64,000 bases of DNA from Epiperipatus broadwayi (GCA_028023455.1 JAQFVV010012398.1:5538682-5602681), one strand, 5' to 3'; positions 25,238 through 38,153 are shown, counted from the first letter of the stretch. The notes: generated by a model from the letters alone, not told the origin. Numbers and translations are program-made.

Positions 25238-25863
25238 ATTTATTTTTTCTATATATGTGTGGTCATGTGCTTCAGTGGTATGAGATAGTGTGGATAGTTG
25301 AAGGGTGCTTAAAATTCTGGGTTTAAATTCCCTATATTTATGCTAATATAAGAAAGTCAGTTTACAATATAATTTTTTTATAAATAAAAATTTCCAATCA
25401 AAAGCAAAAATGTCTAACACTTTTCATTAAAAACAATTCATATTTTCAATCACTTATATACACATATTATTATGTACACATATTAAATATGATATATACA
25501 TTGTTTTACATTTTATTTAGTGAACCGATACTAAAAAGTTAAAAATAATAGAGATAATTATTGTTTAATATTAAATGCTTTAATTTATCTTGCACTAAAA
25601 AGAAAAAAAAAACATGTTTCTTCAGTCACAATTAGGTTTTTAGACTTAATTTAAAATAAAAGCATAGAGTGAAGGGTTTACAGAAATTCATTGTCAATCC
25701 TTATTTTTTGTAACAAGGGGTTGACTTGATTATTTTCTAAACTCTGATGCTTTTATTTTGAGTTAAATCTAAAAATGCAATTGTGGTTAAAGAAAAAGTA
25801 AAAATGTCAAACACTTTTCACTTAAAACAATATTTCACATTTTTAATCACCATGTAGACATAT

Positions 25864-28376
25864 TGTACCGGTCAAAATAGGATGCTCACTTAACAAGATT
25901 CAAATCTTAAGCAAAAGTACCTCGAATCCGATCATGCCCGAGATACACAGATCTGGAGCAATCCTGAATTCTAACCTATTTGCCTATTCTTCGAATCTCT
26001 GACCCAATGAACAACAATTCTGATGACACAGTAAAATTATTTTAAATCCGTGCCCATAAGCAAAGCGGTAGAGCATAAGATCAGACTGATGGTGATGATC
26101 GAGATTGGAGTAGCCCAGGAATTACATTTATTATAGTTATTTATTGATGCTAAGCTCTTAGCTAAAGAAAATAGTTCTAAATATTAACTAGAAAATAATA
26201 CTTCAAAAACGACAAACCAGGATTTACATGAAATAGATATTTTTAATAAATCTTACGCAAACGCATATATATATTACAAAAGATTAAAAAAACGCATGTA
26301 TATTTTACCAACTAGTTTCACGCTTGGGACAATATCGTTTATTTACAAGACTTGGGACTTTGTTGTATAAAATCCCCTCTATCACTCATTTAATAAATAT
26401 AATTGTACAGATACAATTTCATATTATTTTGACAAATAAATATAAATGTACGGTCTCAATCATTTATTTACAATCTTAAAATCATTACATATGTTTGATA
26501 GGCATTGTTAGGACATAGCGTCTTTAGAATAAGTATACATAAAAAACAAACAATGCGCAATATTTACAAGAATAAATTATACCAATTGATTTACGTCTCT
26601 GGGAATCGATAACGCTTTTTTTAAACGAAAGCGGTTTTAAGATCAACATACTGAACGTATTTTATGAAATGAATCATTATCTTTAACACATCATTGCGAC
26701 TTACTAAGATTAGATGGACGGCGATCAAATTAAAGAGCAGAGTAATGGTACTAGCATACGTTAAAGAAATCTGGCCTTCATGGCGATTGTGGATATTTTA
26801 TCATTTTAAAGCATATTTGAAAAACGAACTTAGAGTTGATATGTCCGCGCATTCTGGCGGAGCGATATCGAAAGAGGGTCTGGGTTTGAGAGCCCAGAAT
26901 CTGGATGCACTGTATTCTGCAGCACATAATATCATAACCCTCCTAAACTTTACGTTCCACAGAGAGTCTCTGATTACGAACGATTCCGAAAAGTAGGACA
27001 GGAGCTTCAAGCTTTCGATGTCTCCAATAACAAAACGATCAAGAAATGGAAAAGATAAAATATCAGAATAAAGGAAAAGGTATGCCAGCAACGTTTATAT
27101 AATTTTATAATATTATTTAAAGTTTGGAAATGGTCTAACCTCTTGCGCAATAATCTATTTTTCAATTCTGAGTCATTTAACTAATCATAATGAATAACAA
27201 CATTTATATTTAAAGAATCGATTCCCAAATACGTATTAACTGGTAGAATTCGCCCTTCAGGCACCAGCAAAAAAAAAAAGAATTGGATTAATTATGTGAA
27301 GGTTCACGATTTTTTTTTAAAATAGAAATTTAAAGACAAATTCAAAGCAGCCAATTTAGCAAAATTCATCCACAGTAAAAGTTTTTAATTTACTTTAAGA
27401 ATAATGAATTTAAAATGAAACCAAACTCGCGAGCAATTTCTATTTAATATAAAGAAAACTTTATTGATAAGTTTTAAATAAAGCCCACCCTTTTTCCAAG
27501 TAAAACAATTATTTTCCCCCTTACTCGCGAATTTAGCGATTTTGGCATATTAAAGAAAATAGATTATATTTATACATTAAACAAAATACATAACATCTTA
27601 ATGGAATCGCCCATATTTATATATATAATTTAATTAAGCGTGAAAGGTAAGTTAAAATACATGATATTAATAAAAGATTACTGAGAGAGAGTTTAAAAGC
27701 AAAATTTAGCAGAAGCTTATAAAATAATATATATATTAAGATATGAAGGTTGAACTATAGATTACAAATTACAAAAGTATTGACTTATGAAGGCAGTTCT
27801 ACGTTAAAAGGTTACCTAAGAAAAAAAACAGCATAGCGGCATCATTAGCAATCAGCAGTCAGAAGTAATCATGTTGTATGGTCAGCTAGATGGAACATGG
27901 CAGTGGCAGGCAGACAGTTCTTCGAGAGAAGAAGGAAAAAAGGTGCTTCTTTTCTACTCACAATTCATCGCACCGAACTTCTCTTGACTTCTTAAAATGT
28001 TACGGTCTTGAAACCCTTCAAAATAACTGACTGAAAAAGAACTCAACTCAACTGACTCAAATCTCAACTCCAAAAAAAAAAAACTCTTTTGTTCTATGGG
28101 CCTTTTTTTATCCACCTTAATCCCACCAAGAATGCAATCTCAGTTGCCCACAGCTATCTCTTAATTAAAAAAAACATGTTTGATTAGTAAAATATTTAAT
28201 TAACAAACTAAAACAGATAAGGCTGGAAATACCATTTTAGCTATTTTTAGAGATTTGAAAACAACTAAAAGAGAATTTTAATTAAGATTTATAATTTTAA
28301 TTAATGAAAACAATCTGACTATAGATAAAGATAATTTCAGTATTTCAAGCCCTCCCCATCTTTCTTTGTCGTTACA
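25864..28376. other. GC-richer region of unknown origin, possible retroelement
   Basis: The region starts abruptly after a short ATAT with TGTACCGG, the same eight bases that start another block at 48163 after a TA tract, and ends with CGTTACA near 28376. The composition is more balanced than the flanks. At 26694-27091 both strands are open for about 100 codons (plus 26694-26996, minus 27091-26801), with no recognisable gag, protease, polymerase or integrase motif. TGT...ACA ends suggest an LTR-like unit, but the flanks show no target duplication. Not resolved. Confidence 0.3.
26047..26112 (+). other. tRNA-like promoter remnant
   Basis: AAGCAAAGCGGTAGAGCATA resembles the D-arm/A-box of a tRNA (TAGCNNAGNGGTAGAGCA), and a GATGATCGAGATTGG stretch 35 bases later resembles a decayed B box. 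A cloverleaf does not close well. It could be a SINE head. Confidence 0.35.
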
Positions 28377-28379
28377 TTC

Positions 28380-29870
28380 CACTAGTTTAATTAAACACAC
28401 ATATATAAAAAGATATTTACAATTATATAAAGAAAACATCTAATATTCAGCAATAAATAAAATTATTGCTTCATTCATATATATATACGCATCACTCACC
28501 CTACTGTTTTACTTTGCTAAATATCTTATTAATGTTTTTGGATCATTATGCATACAGTGTGTGGGTGAATGGCATATATTTACAGTGGGGTCTGCATTGC
28601 AGGCCCCATAGGAGGTTAGTGTAGATGGTTAAGCATGAAGCTCAATGATGATTAGACATTGACTGCTTTAATATATTATTATGTACACATATATAGATAT
28701 ATAAGGGGTATTCATTTTAATCTATAACAGAAGTATCTAATGATATATATATATTGTAATGGTAAATAATGCTGGAAATTGGCTCTTCAAATGTTCCATG
28801 CATTCGGGTATCAAAACTGTACCATATGCATAAAGATAATGGGAAATGAGGTTGGTTTTCTTAATTAATATTTCCTATGAACTGATCAAGCCAAAAACTG
28901 TAACTATAAATAATAGATCAATAATAATAAATCACTCATTACTTTTTTATTACAAATGCATGTATTTCAAAGAAATGGTAATACACCAAAATCAAAGGGA
29001 CATTTTGTTGATTTCAAAATATATTTAAAATAAGCAAACAAATAATCCTAAATATTCTTCATCCTTTTTCTTTTATATTATGATGTTATCATTAACTAAT
29101 AGTAATTTAATATAGTTAGGCAAAAGAAAATATTACTGTTTGTGTATTTTATATCTCAGGGTAGATATCAAAACACCATAAGTATTGACCATATAAAGAA
29201 AATACACAGAAACCAAATTTAATAAAAAATATATACATTTTTTTGAAATTTAATGAATTCATATTATCATTAATAACAAATGTATTTATGAAGTTATTAC
29301 AGCCTTTCACAGTATCAAAGAAAAATTAAAAAAATCCCAAATGAAATGGTGCTATTTATGTTAGTGCTGTTTTCTATAAGTTGAAAAAAAAATTTAACCA
29401 GGGTTATATAAAAGAATATAATTATTTGCTAATAAAACATAGTTTCTATAAGTAGTTCACAGATCAAAGTTCCTTTTAATAATTCATTGATCTTATCTAC
29501 TGATACAAAACAATATAGGAAGATTCTAAACAAACTAAATTAGGATCACAAATAATGTCATTTTAAAAATTAATATAAAGATTCTTCTATCTAAGATTAA
29601 AATAGTTCATTCATTAAAAGAAAAATGAATTTATTCTGAAGAAAACTGTCATTTAACTATAGTAATATTGAAATAATATATTTCAAAAACATTCCTGAAG
29701 ACAAAACATTTTAAATCCTTTGAATAAATCTTGTAATCTTTCAACATTCTTGAAATATTGAAGTAAATCATTTAAAAATATTAAAGAATTGTTATAAATA
29801 TTGCAAACATTAATTTTTAATAGCCATAGTCTTAAGATATAAGAAATATTAAATTTAGAATAAAATTTAT
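28380..29870. other. gene-free stretch
   Basis: AT-rich. Another abrupt TGTAATGG start after a TA tract lies at 28755. Nothing codes. Confidence 0.35.
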
Positions 29871-29874
29871 TTAA

Positions 29875-30041
29875 TAATAGTCAAGCAATATTATTTTGCT
29901 GATAGAGGGATCTTCCAAACCATGACACATGATAGCAACTTTTATAAAGATAATATGGCCACTCATCATTATAAAAGTCATTAAAATGTGTCATGGTTTG
30001 GAAAGTCCCTCTATCGGCAAAATAATATTGTTTGACTATTA
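29875..30041. mobile_element. palindromic MITE
   Basis: Arms 29875-29930 and 29986-30041 (56 nt, about 52 matches) form a long hairpin starting TAATAGTCAA, with a second nested inverted repeat (ACTTTTATAAAGAT / ATCATTATAAAAGT) in the loop. Frames on both strands here (29881-30225 minus, 29929-30213 plus) are mirror images created by the palindrome and are not genes. Confidence 0.8.
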
Positions 30042-30229
30042 TACAATTTTCAAAGTGCATTTGATACAGGTTAAAGCTTGTCTTGTAAGTATTTACATAT
30101 ACTTCCTGTGCACTCAACAAAATTATAATTACAATTCTACAATAAAGTTTATTGTAAGTATAAAATTGAAAATCATAAAAAAAATTTATGTAAGTGATGC
30201 AATTTATGTATAATTCTCCTGGCATGTTA

Positions 30230-31330
30230 ATATTAATAAGTACAATTCAACAATTGCAGAAAAAAATTATTTAAATTTTTCATTTTATTTTCCTTTTAAA
30301 ATTGTTGACTTTGAAATTCCCAGTAGACTTTAGTTTAATGTTTAAGTACCTGAATTAGAACTTGTTTAAGGTCGCATATTACTGAGCAAAAATAAAATTG
30401 TTTAAAAATAATTAAACTTACGATTATTTCTGCAATTAATTAAAAAAAAACGTTTTTTTTCTTTCCATGTGTGTTCTTTTCCTGTGTGGTCAGACTCTTT
30501 CAGTGTGTATATTTATACACCCAATCATGTGATTGATTTAATTGATTGAAAATTGACATGTTTAAATCTCTGCCTCTTGACATCTTATATTAAAGTTTAA
30601 AAATTAATTTGGTATCTGGGGAATCAAACTAAAAATAGAAATTCATTAGCATATAATCTAGATTGCAATTAGAAATGTAATATCTTAAAAATAATTATTT
30701 ATGATATTAAAATTATTACAATGAAATAAAAATATTACAGTTTAAATTATATTGTTTTGTGCATAATATTACTGTACTCTTTATAGCAATTCTAAACAAT
30801 ATTAAATAAATTAAAAGTTCACCAGAATGCCATTATTATTTTAATTAAAATACTTAAGAATGATATTTAAATATTATAAACAGGGAAGTGCAAATTAAAA
30901 TAAAGTATAAGTACACTAACACCCATTCTCCTAAGTTTCTTTTAATTAAAAACTAACAACTTACTACAGTTTGATGTAAACACTAAATTTTAAGACATTA
31001 GAGACTATATGAAAATAATTCTAGATTTTAATAGCTTTTAGCAATACTTTATTATTAGACAGAAAAATATATTCCTATTCAATCAAATGTAAATTAATAG
31101 CTTCAAATCAACATATAATAAAAATATTAAAATGATTTTTAATAATAATTAAGACTTATAAAAATGTTTAGAATAAATTATATATTAAGTCGGCATTTAA
31201 TTGTGAAACCCTAATAAAATTAATTAGCAATAAAATTAAGTTATTTATTTATTTTTAGCACTTACTAAATTAAATAACTGGGAGTTTTACTAGCAAAAGT
31301 TAAAAGTTACAATTTATATATATATATACA
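30230..31330. other. gene-free stretch
   Basis: Very AT-rich. No gene or structured repeat found. Confidence 0.4.
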
Positions 31331-31334
31331 TTTA

Positions 31335-31980
31335 TAGTTTAGCTATTCACACCCAAAACTTTAAGATGCTAGTATGTCTGTATCATGAATTGTATCATGA
31401 AATATGACAAGATGCTAACATGTCTGAATTATGAATTGTAGCATGAAATATGACAAGATGCTAGCATGTCTAGATCATGAATTGTAGCATGAAATGTGAC
31501 AAGATGCTAACATGTCTGAATCATGAATTGTAGCATGAAATATGACAAGATGCTAGCATGTCTGGATCATGAATTGTAGCATGAAATATGACAAGATGCT
31601 AACATGTCTGAATCATGAATTGTAGCATAAAATATGACAATGTATTTTATACCTTAACACACAGTGCAATAAACTAATATCAAATTTTGTTTTAAATTGA
31701 AGAAAAGTAATATTGAAATATTTTAAATGTTTTAAACAGTGTTTATGTGGCATGTTTTCAAATGGTATGCAAATTTTTGTGATTACAGGAAAAGCATTGA
31801 ACATGATCTATAAAGATACAAAATACACAGTTTTCATGTCATAACTCAGATCCAAACATGGTAATGCTTTAAAAGTTTTTGTAGTGAATAATAATTATAT
31901 TGCTAAACAAGTATTGATTTATAGATGACACTGAAGGACATAGTTAGGTACTTTTTCACTGGGATATAATGTATTTAGAT
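31335..31980 (+). mobile_element. mariner-derived element, 5' truncated, with internal satellite
   Basis: The segment aligns by eye with the mariner at 42006-42526 from AGCTATTCAC through the GATCATGAATTGTAGCATGA region, the degenerate transposase remnant and a decayed right end. The left terminal repeat is missing. The single 46-bp stretch of the other copy is amplified six-fold here (31365-31640). Confidence 0.65.
31365..31640. repeat. 46-bp tandem repeat, six units
   Basis: Six units of exactly 46 bp start GATGCTA(G/A)(C/T)ATGTCTG and end GAAATATGACAA, with few differences between units. The monomer exists once in the mariner copy at about 42120-42165, so the array arose by local amplification inside the transposon. 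There are no separate spacers, so it is not a CRISPR. Confidence 0.95.
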
Positions 31981-31984
31981 GATA

Positions 31985-34900
31985 AAACTATTCACCAATA
32001 TTATTCATACACGTATGATCTTTTATCTACTCTAGAGTAATCTGCTTCCTACATATAAGAGATTGTTTATGAATTACTTTGGTGTATTCTATTTCATGTC
32101 AGGCAAACTAGGTTTCTCTTCTTTCTTGAACAGTTGTCATCAATCTTTCAGGATAATTTTGTTTTTAAATGTAAAACTAATTGCAGCTAGGTGATTATTT
32201 AAATTATAGATATTTAATATAAAAGTTCATTTCTTATAGTTTTCTTCAAATTTTATTACTATAACTTGCTTTTTTTATTTTTACATAACATCCAGTTACA
32301 TGCTTGATATTGAAAGAAAATATTCGTATTGATTAATTATATCTATAGATGAGAAAAGGCATTCAAAATTAACTCTAATTTCCTGAAATGTCAAAATAAT
32401 TTTTTTAGACAGGCGTATAAAAGATCTTAATCTAGGAAAGTTTCAAGGCATATTTAAATTTTGGAAGATCAGTGCAGCTGTATACTTGTTCAAATCTAGT
32501 GTTTTACCACAATGAATTTTTCTCCTAATGTTTGTAATTGTGTAATCAATAATTACTTTGTATAGTAATATTGCTTATTTTTCTCCTTTACTTTTACTTG
32601 CTTTGCTGGCTGTTTGTCATGGTTTTCATTGGTCTGGATTTAATTGGTAATTGTTTTATTTCTGAAGTCGATCAGATGTGTGTGTATTTTTTTTTAATTA
32701 TAGATTAAATACTTTTCTCAAACTATGATGCAATAAAATCAAATAAAAAGTATCTATTTTTCAAAAATCAGTTAATTTTACCACATCTGGCTTCAACTCA
32801 TTAAGTTCATTATCATTTATTAACTTACAAAACTAAAAGCATACATTTATAAACAAGATAACCGTATTACAAAACAAAATGTGATTGAATTTTTGCATTT
32901 TGTTCTTTTCAGTTCTAAATATTACATTATTTAACATTAATGCAAAAAATGCTTATATGTTTACTTAATTTTTGAAATTTGATTTTCAATAATTTTCTGT
33001 ATTATGAAATTATAATTTAATAACATTATTTAATTTTTATTTCAAATAATTACATATATGCATTTGACTGTTTTTTTGGTTTTTTTTTTTAGTTTTAACA
33101 CTACATTATATACCAAAATCTTAACATATATACATAATTTTCAGTTTGTTAACTAATTATTCATATCTTGTTTATATAATTTTAGTACCCAGTATTTTCT
33201 AGATTGTTATACCAGTGTAAGTGATATTTGCATTTTCAAACTAGCAATTTTTTAGATAGATAAGAAATCTAATACATTTCAGATGTAAACACCGTTGATT
33301 AAACTGTATGTAAAATTTATGTTATTTACACTTGGAAATGTATTAGATCTGGCCTCTATTTAAAATTTTCCAGATATGATTACCCTATATTTATTTGTTT
33401 TTATAGTTCAAATGTTATTTTATTATGGCATAATAATATGGTAAGTACAAGGACATCACAAATGTATTAATGGTATTTGGTTAATTAATCAATAAATTAG
33501 AAATTATATATAATGTTAGAAAAACACTATATTCAATTATATTACATATATTTCTCTAAAAAGTCCCCATTACATCTTTCAAACAAATGTTTACAGAAAT
33601 TTCCAAACATATAAGTAAGTACTGATAAGGTAAGACATAAATTCAACTAATATAAATTGCCCTTAGATACACCAGAACATTATGGTAATTGACATTAGAA
33701 CATGTGATGCTTGGCATCTAATGGAGATCTGGTTCATATCAAAATGTATTTTGGAAATATATTTTTTCTGTATCTATAATCTTGTTTTAAAGAAGTGTTT
33801 AAATATATGTATAAGAATTTGTTATGAACAAAAAAGTGTTGAAATGTAATAAAAATTAATAGGTATATTAATTTTAAATATAGCCATTTCTAACTTTAAA
33901 AAATAAATATTAGTGATTAGTAGTAAAGTTATTTAAAGGCAGTCTTTATCTATGAATATAAAATGATAAGGTAAGTTTGCAAATTGGGGTGATATAAAAA
34001 TAAATCTAAAACAATTTTGAAATATTATAAATCAGACACTGATACAAAAAGTACTAACAATTATTAGATCATGACAATACAAGATAGCATATTACCCTGT
34101 GACCAGGCTAGCTGGATTCAAGTAAGAGTGAAACTCCTATTTTAACTCCTTACTTTTAAAATATTGCTTTTCTAAAAACTGATGACTTATACTCTTTTTA
34201 TCAATATAATCTTAGATGATGATCCCTTTTTTGAAAGAAAGATTGATCCTAAATGATTTGATTTAGTAGTAGAAAGATAGACTTTGGAGCTTAAGTTTCA
34301 TGAATTGTAACTAGTCCTATCACATTTGGTATCCTAACTTTTTATGAACACTTAGTAAATAAAGCCACTCAACAGATTTTTATAAAAGTTTTATAATTTG
34401 CAGAAAATTTTAAATTTACTTGACAAAATTTGTCTTCTAAAAAAAACCTTATGTGACTCTAGGAGGTCAAGGAATATTCAAGTAAGCAAGTGATAGGATA
34501 GACATCATAGTTCCATTCAATTAACCAAATCATTATTTTTACTCTAACTAGCTAAGAAGTAATCAGAAACTTTAACATAAACCAAGAGAAAATGTCTACT
34601 CTAGTGATATTTAGTTAGAACGAGTAACTAGAATTTTCAGTAATAGCATGTTTAGGTCTCTTATGAGATCAGGCTTTGCCTTTGTCAAGGCTTGGGATTC
34701 AAAGCTGAAAAAAAAAAGAAGTTATGCAACTACAACCATCTTTAACTTCATTTTACTATTTAAGCTAAAAATCAGAAATTTAGACATCATATAATTTTGA
34801 ATTCAAATGAATCTATTTGAACAATAGTAACCATAAAATATTAATATCTTTAGTTTTTTTGACTAACTGTAGAAACCATTTTCCTTAAGAATGCTAATAA

Positions 34901-35325
34901 TAACAAATCATTTATTGCACAATACATGATACTAGAATAGAAGATGATTGCTAGACACATAGTTGCATAAATTGTAATTTTGAATGCCAAGCCTCATTGA
35001 TAAATATAAAAGCTAGAAATTGTTTCATTTTGATTTACAAGTATCAAACTCATTTCACTCACCACTTTGTCACTATCCACTTCAGATAAAACAGTAATAT
35101 CACTAATCATTTACTAAACTAGAAATTGTCTCTAGCACAGATATAAACTTTAAACCTCAGTTAAAAGTTAATATATCTGATTTTTTAAATTAAGCACGCA
35201 CACATGAAGTTATTCACATTTATCTTTTCCATATGTAATATTTTTATAAATATACTAAATAACCTCCACATTTTCATACATTCTTTTAAAATCATAAAAA
35301 TACTCTTCATATAATAGAAATACAT
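31985..35325. other. gene-free stretch
   Basis: AT-rich, with no splice-bounded frame, tRNA or clear transposon end found. GTAAGT motifs near 33437 and 33967 are not paired with plausible coding exons. Confidence 0.35.
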
Positions 35326-35331
35326 GTGGAG

Positions 35332-35386
35332 TGACCTGGGCCAACTGAAAAGTGTTGGTTTAGCACAAAGTGTCTCTTAGGGGATC
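35332..35386 (+). ncRNA. very degenerate F1 hammerhead
   Basis: CCTGGGCCAACTGA is followed by AAAGTGTTGGTTTAGCAC (stem II still pairs), then CAAAG and GGGGATCATTTGTC. The core is CTGAAAA rather than CTGATGA. This is a fragment of an F1 unit. Confidence 0.45.
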
Positions 35387-35564
35387 ATTTGTCTTTTATT
35401 GTATTTATGATACACTGTTCAAGTTAAGAAATTCAGGCATTTGTATTATTGTTTTAAACTTCAACACATATTTTTACAGAATTTTTAAAATAATAGTTTC
35501 CACAGAATTTAATTCACTAATCTGTAATTAAAAAAAAGTGTATCAATGCTAATAATATAGTTTT

Positions 35565-36165
35565 GGTTTCTCTCTCCATTCCCTTTCTCTGTCTCTGACA
35601 AATTTCTCCCTTCCTCAAATGTCTTTCTGAATATAAAGAGTTTGAATTTTTTTCTTATTGGAGTTCTCTACATAGTATTTATACTAATGGCATGTCCTTA
35701 GTTTCATTTTTCTCCCTCTCTCTTTCTCACACAAATCTCCTCTCCTCTTCGAAATTTTTTCAATATGAATATAAAATTTTTTTTTGTTTATTGGAGTTCT
35801 ATTCTTAGTATCTGTACTAATGACTTGGTCTTAGTCTCCCTCTCTTCTTTCTCACATACAAATTCCACCCTTCTTCCAAATATTTCTCAATATGAATATA
35901 AAGATGTTGAAAATCTTTTTTAGAGTTTTATTACTAGTATTAGTTTCACTTCCCTCTTCTTTTCTCCCTCTTACACAATAATCTTCAGTATAAAGATTTT
36001 GAAAAACCTAATTGGAGTTCTATTTTCTAGTATATAGGTTAATGGCATAGCCATAGACTCTCTTCTCTCACTCTCACATATATATTCCTCTTCCTAAAAA
36101 TGATCTTCATTATAAAATTGAAGACTTTGAAAATTTTATTTTTTTACACTAAAATACTTTTGGAA
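35565..36165. repeat. degenerate CT-rich minisatellite, about five units
   Basis: Units of about 90-133 bp share a pyrimidine-rich block (TCTCTCTCC...), AATATGAATATAAAGA and a TATTGGAGTTCTATT(C)TTAGTAT block, the latter at about 35657, 35789, 35920 and 36011. All units face the same way. No coding. Confidence 0.75.
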
Positions 36166-36443
36166 AGAAATTTACTTTTTATATATCAAAGATTAACTGT
36201 AGAATTTCTTTAGAATGTTGCATGTTCCTTATTATAGATACAATACAAATCTTTATAAACAGCTTTCTTAGTTTTTATATATTCTGATGTTAAATATAGC
36301 AAACCCGTGTGCAGCGAAAATATTCACACTAAACTTCAAGTTATGTATTTAAATATTGCTATGTGGAATATTTCTGACACCTCAAATCTATTCTTTTGTA
36401 GCTATTATTTATCACATATATATTTTTTTTCTCATGTATCATA

Positions 36444-36523
36444 GCATCAGCCAGGAAGCGAACCTGCTAACCTGGGACAACTGCTTGTAAAGCAGCTGTC
36501 GCTGACCTCTCGACCACCAATAC
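36444..36523 (-). tRNA. tRNA-like cloverleaf (predicted anticodon UAC), probable pseudogene or SINE head
   Basis: On the minus strand an 80-nt cloverleaf can be drawn: acceptor GTATTGG/CTGATGC (seven pairs, three G-U), TG, D stem GTCG/CGAC with a GG-containing loop, anticodon stem GCTGC/GCAGT with loop TTTACAA, a 12-nt variable arm, and T stem GCAGG/CCTGG (one mismatch) with loop TTCGCTT. Anticodon UAC would be Val, but the long variable arm and D-arm look more Ser/Leu-like, and T-loop A58 is C. A tRNA-derived repeat or decayed tRNA is more likely than a working gene. Confidence 0.45.
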
Positions 36524-36599
36524 TTGACTGTTTATCATATATATTCTTCAAATAAATACCAGAATATATATATATATATAACTACTAAATAAATATTAA

Positions 36600-38150
36600 T
36601 TCAAGATAATTAGTTAAAATATTGTTCTTCAAACAGAAAATGTCATAATGTAAAGATGCAATAATAAAACTATCTGCATTTGATTTTTGGAGAATCATCA
36701 AATTTAGAATCACCATTAATTAATATTTTTACTGCTTCTGAAATGGAAGTGTGATAAAGTGTAAACAATGAACCACATTATTGATGTCTGTTCAATTTAT
36801 TTAAAAAAATGTCAAAACCACAAGTGAATATATATTTTGATTGATATCTTTTATATTTATATAAATAATTGTAAATAGCTATGTTTCAAAACTCAATGTA
36901 ATGGCACTAAATAAAAAAGTAATAAAATGGTTTGTTGTTTGAGAAGCCAGATGCCATTTGAGTACTGGAAGTTACTAATTTGAGTTGCAATTGTGAAATC
37001 TGTTTGTTCCAACATTGCACTAAACAATTCAGGGCCATATACTAAATAAATAAAATAAATAAGTGTGAATATTTTATGTTACTAATTCTAAAATATATAT
37101 TTTGCAATGTTAGTTTATATCTTTTTGAATGACATTAATTTTTGGTGATGAAAAATAAAAACTTTCTATATTAATACCATAAAAGCAAGATTTTCCAATA
37201 TTTTTATGTTTTATGATGAATAAACTTAATAATTAATTTAATAGCTCTGCATGCTTTGATGCATTCATAGAGTAGCAGACTTTGGAGCTTAAGGTCCATA
37301 GATCACATTCCACTTCTTGAATTTATTATGAACTCCTAAAAAACAGACCATTTGACTTTTTTAAAGTTAATACATACATGTTTAAATATTATTTAATTAT
37401 AGTTAATTTTATGTTAGCCTTAACACCTATGATATATAGATTATTCAGAATAAATGGTAGAGTATAAAAAAAAATAAGAGAGGAACGAGTGAAGACTTTT
37501 AAAATTGGAAAATGTAGCAAAATGAAAATCAGAATAAATTATCAAAAATAAATTGCAGAAATGTGCTACAAAATAAAAGAAATATCTTTTTATAAAGAAA
37601 AAACTTGTTAATAGAAATAAAAGAGAATCACACACGTTTTTCTTAAACTATAGCATAGCAGCACCATCTATCTTTTTAACACTTAGTTTCTAATAAAATT
37701 CAGTGTTAGATACCTCCAGAAATTGTTTGCTTTGCCATATGATCTTTTTAATTTCCAAAATAAGCATTAAGGAGAATAGACATCATTTCTAGTCTGAATT
37801 AATAAAAAAGAGTGAATATAGTAGATTTGTTGCTTAGGCAGTCACATGATATTTGAACCCTAGAAATCATGGTGCTGAGTACAATATATGGAATATTAGC
37901 ATTCTATACATCATTCAGCACTAATTTTAACTGTAAAGAGGTGAAAAATACAGAATTTATGTGATGCAAAACAATGTGATATAACAACAAACTGACACTA
38001 ACAAAAAATGTTACCTTTTGGTGTATAAGCAATATCATATATTAACAAACTTATATCAGGTGATAATAATTTTTATAAACTACTAAATCTATATCAGTTA
38101 ATGCAAAAATTATTAAAGTTGAAAAAATAATAATTTTTTTTTTAAAAAAA
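36600..38150. other. gene-free stretch downstream of the peptide gene
   Basis: AT-rich 3' flank of the minus-strand gene. No other exon seen. The minus frame at 37441-37635 is a low-complexity F/L/S/Y frame. Confidence 0.4.
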
Positions 38151-38153
38151 TAA

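Larger units (their letters stand above)
24005..25345. mobile_element. head-to-head tandem array of F1 (hammerhead retrozyme-like) units
   Basis: The left half (24005 to about 24590) carries about 1.3 F1 units in minus orientation and the right half (about 24600-25345) about 1.6 units in plus orientation, so the locus is a large palindrome. Within each half the unit repeats directly: the ribozyme 3' ends at 24110 and 24560 are 450 bp apart, and the ribozyme starts at 24741 and 25184 are 443 bp apart. Each unit also carries a block built on TGTATTTAAATGGATAAAG and GTCAACATGGACATAACAAT (24290-24430 inverse of 24935-25080). There is no coding frame. Tandem non-coding units, each with one hammerhead, match the organisation known for animal retrozymes and for Penelope-like pseudo-LTRs. 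Confidence 0.8.

Noticed and set aside
25864-28376. Full LTR retrotransposon
   Set aside because: TGT...ACA ends are suggestive, but no target duplication, polymerase, integrase or primer-binding site was seen, so it is kept only as an undetermined region.
30071-30100. Tiny exon between GATACAG and GTAAGTATT
   Set aside because: A 15-nt exon with no partner exons or coding context; chance splice-like motifs.
29881-30225. Overlapping frames of 114 and 94 codons on opposite strands
   Set aside because: They are mirror products of the palindromic MITE and its AT-rich flank.
31365-31640. CRISPR-like array of 46-bp units
   Set aside because: Units are contiguous with no unique spacers, lie in eukaryotic DNA and match mariner sequence: an ordinary tandem repeat.
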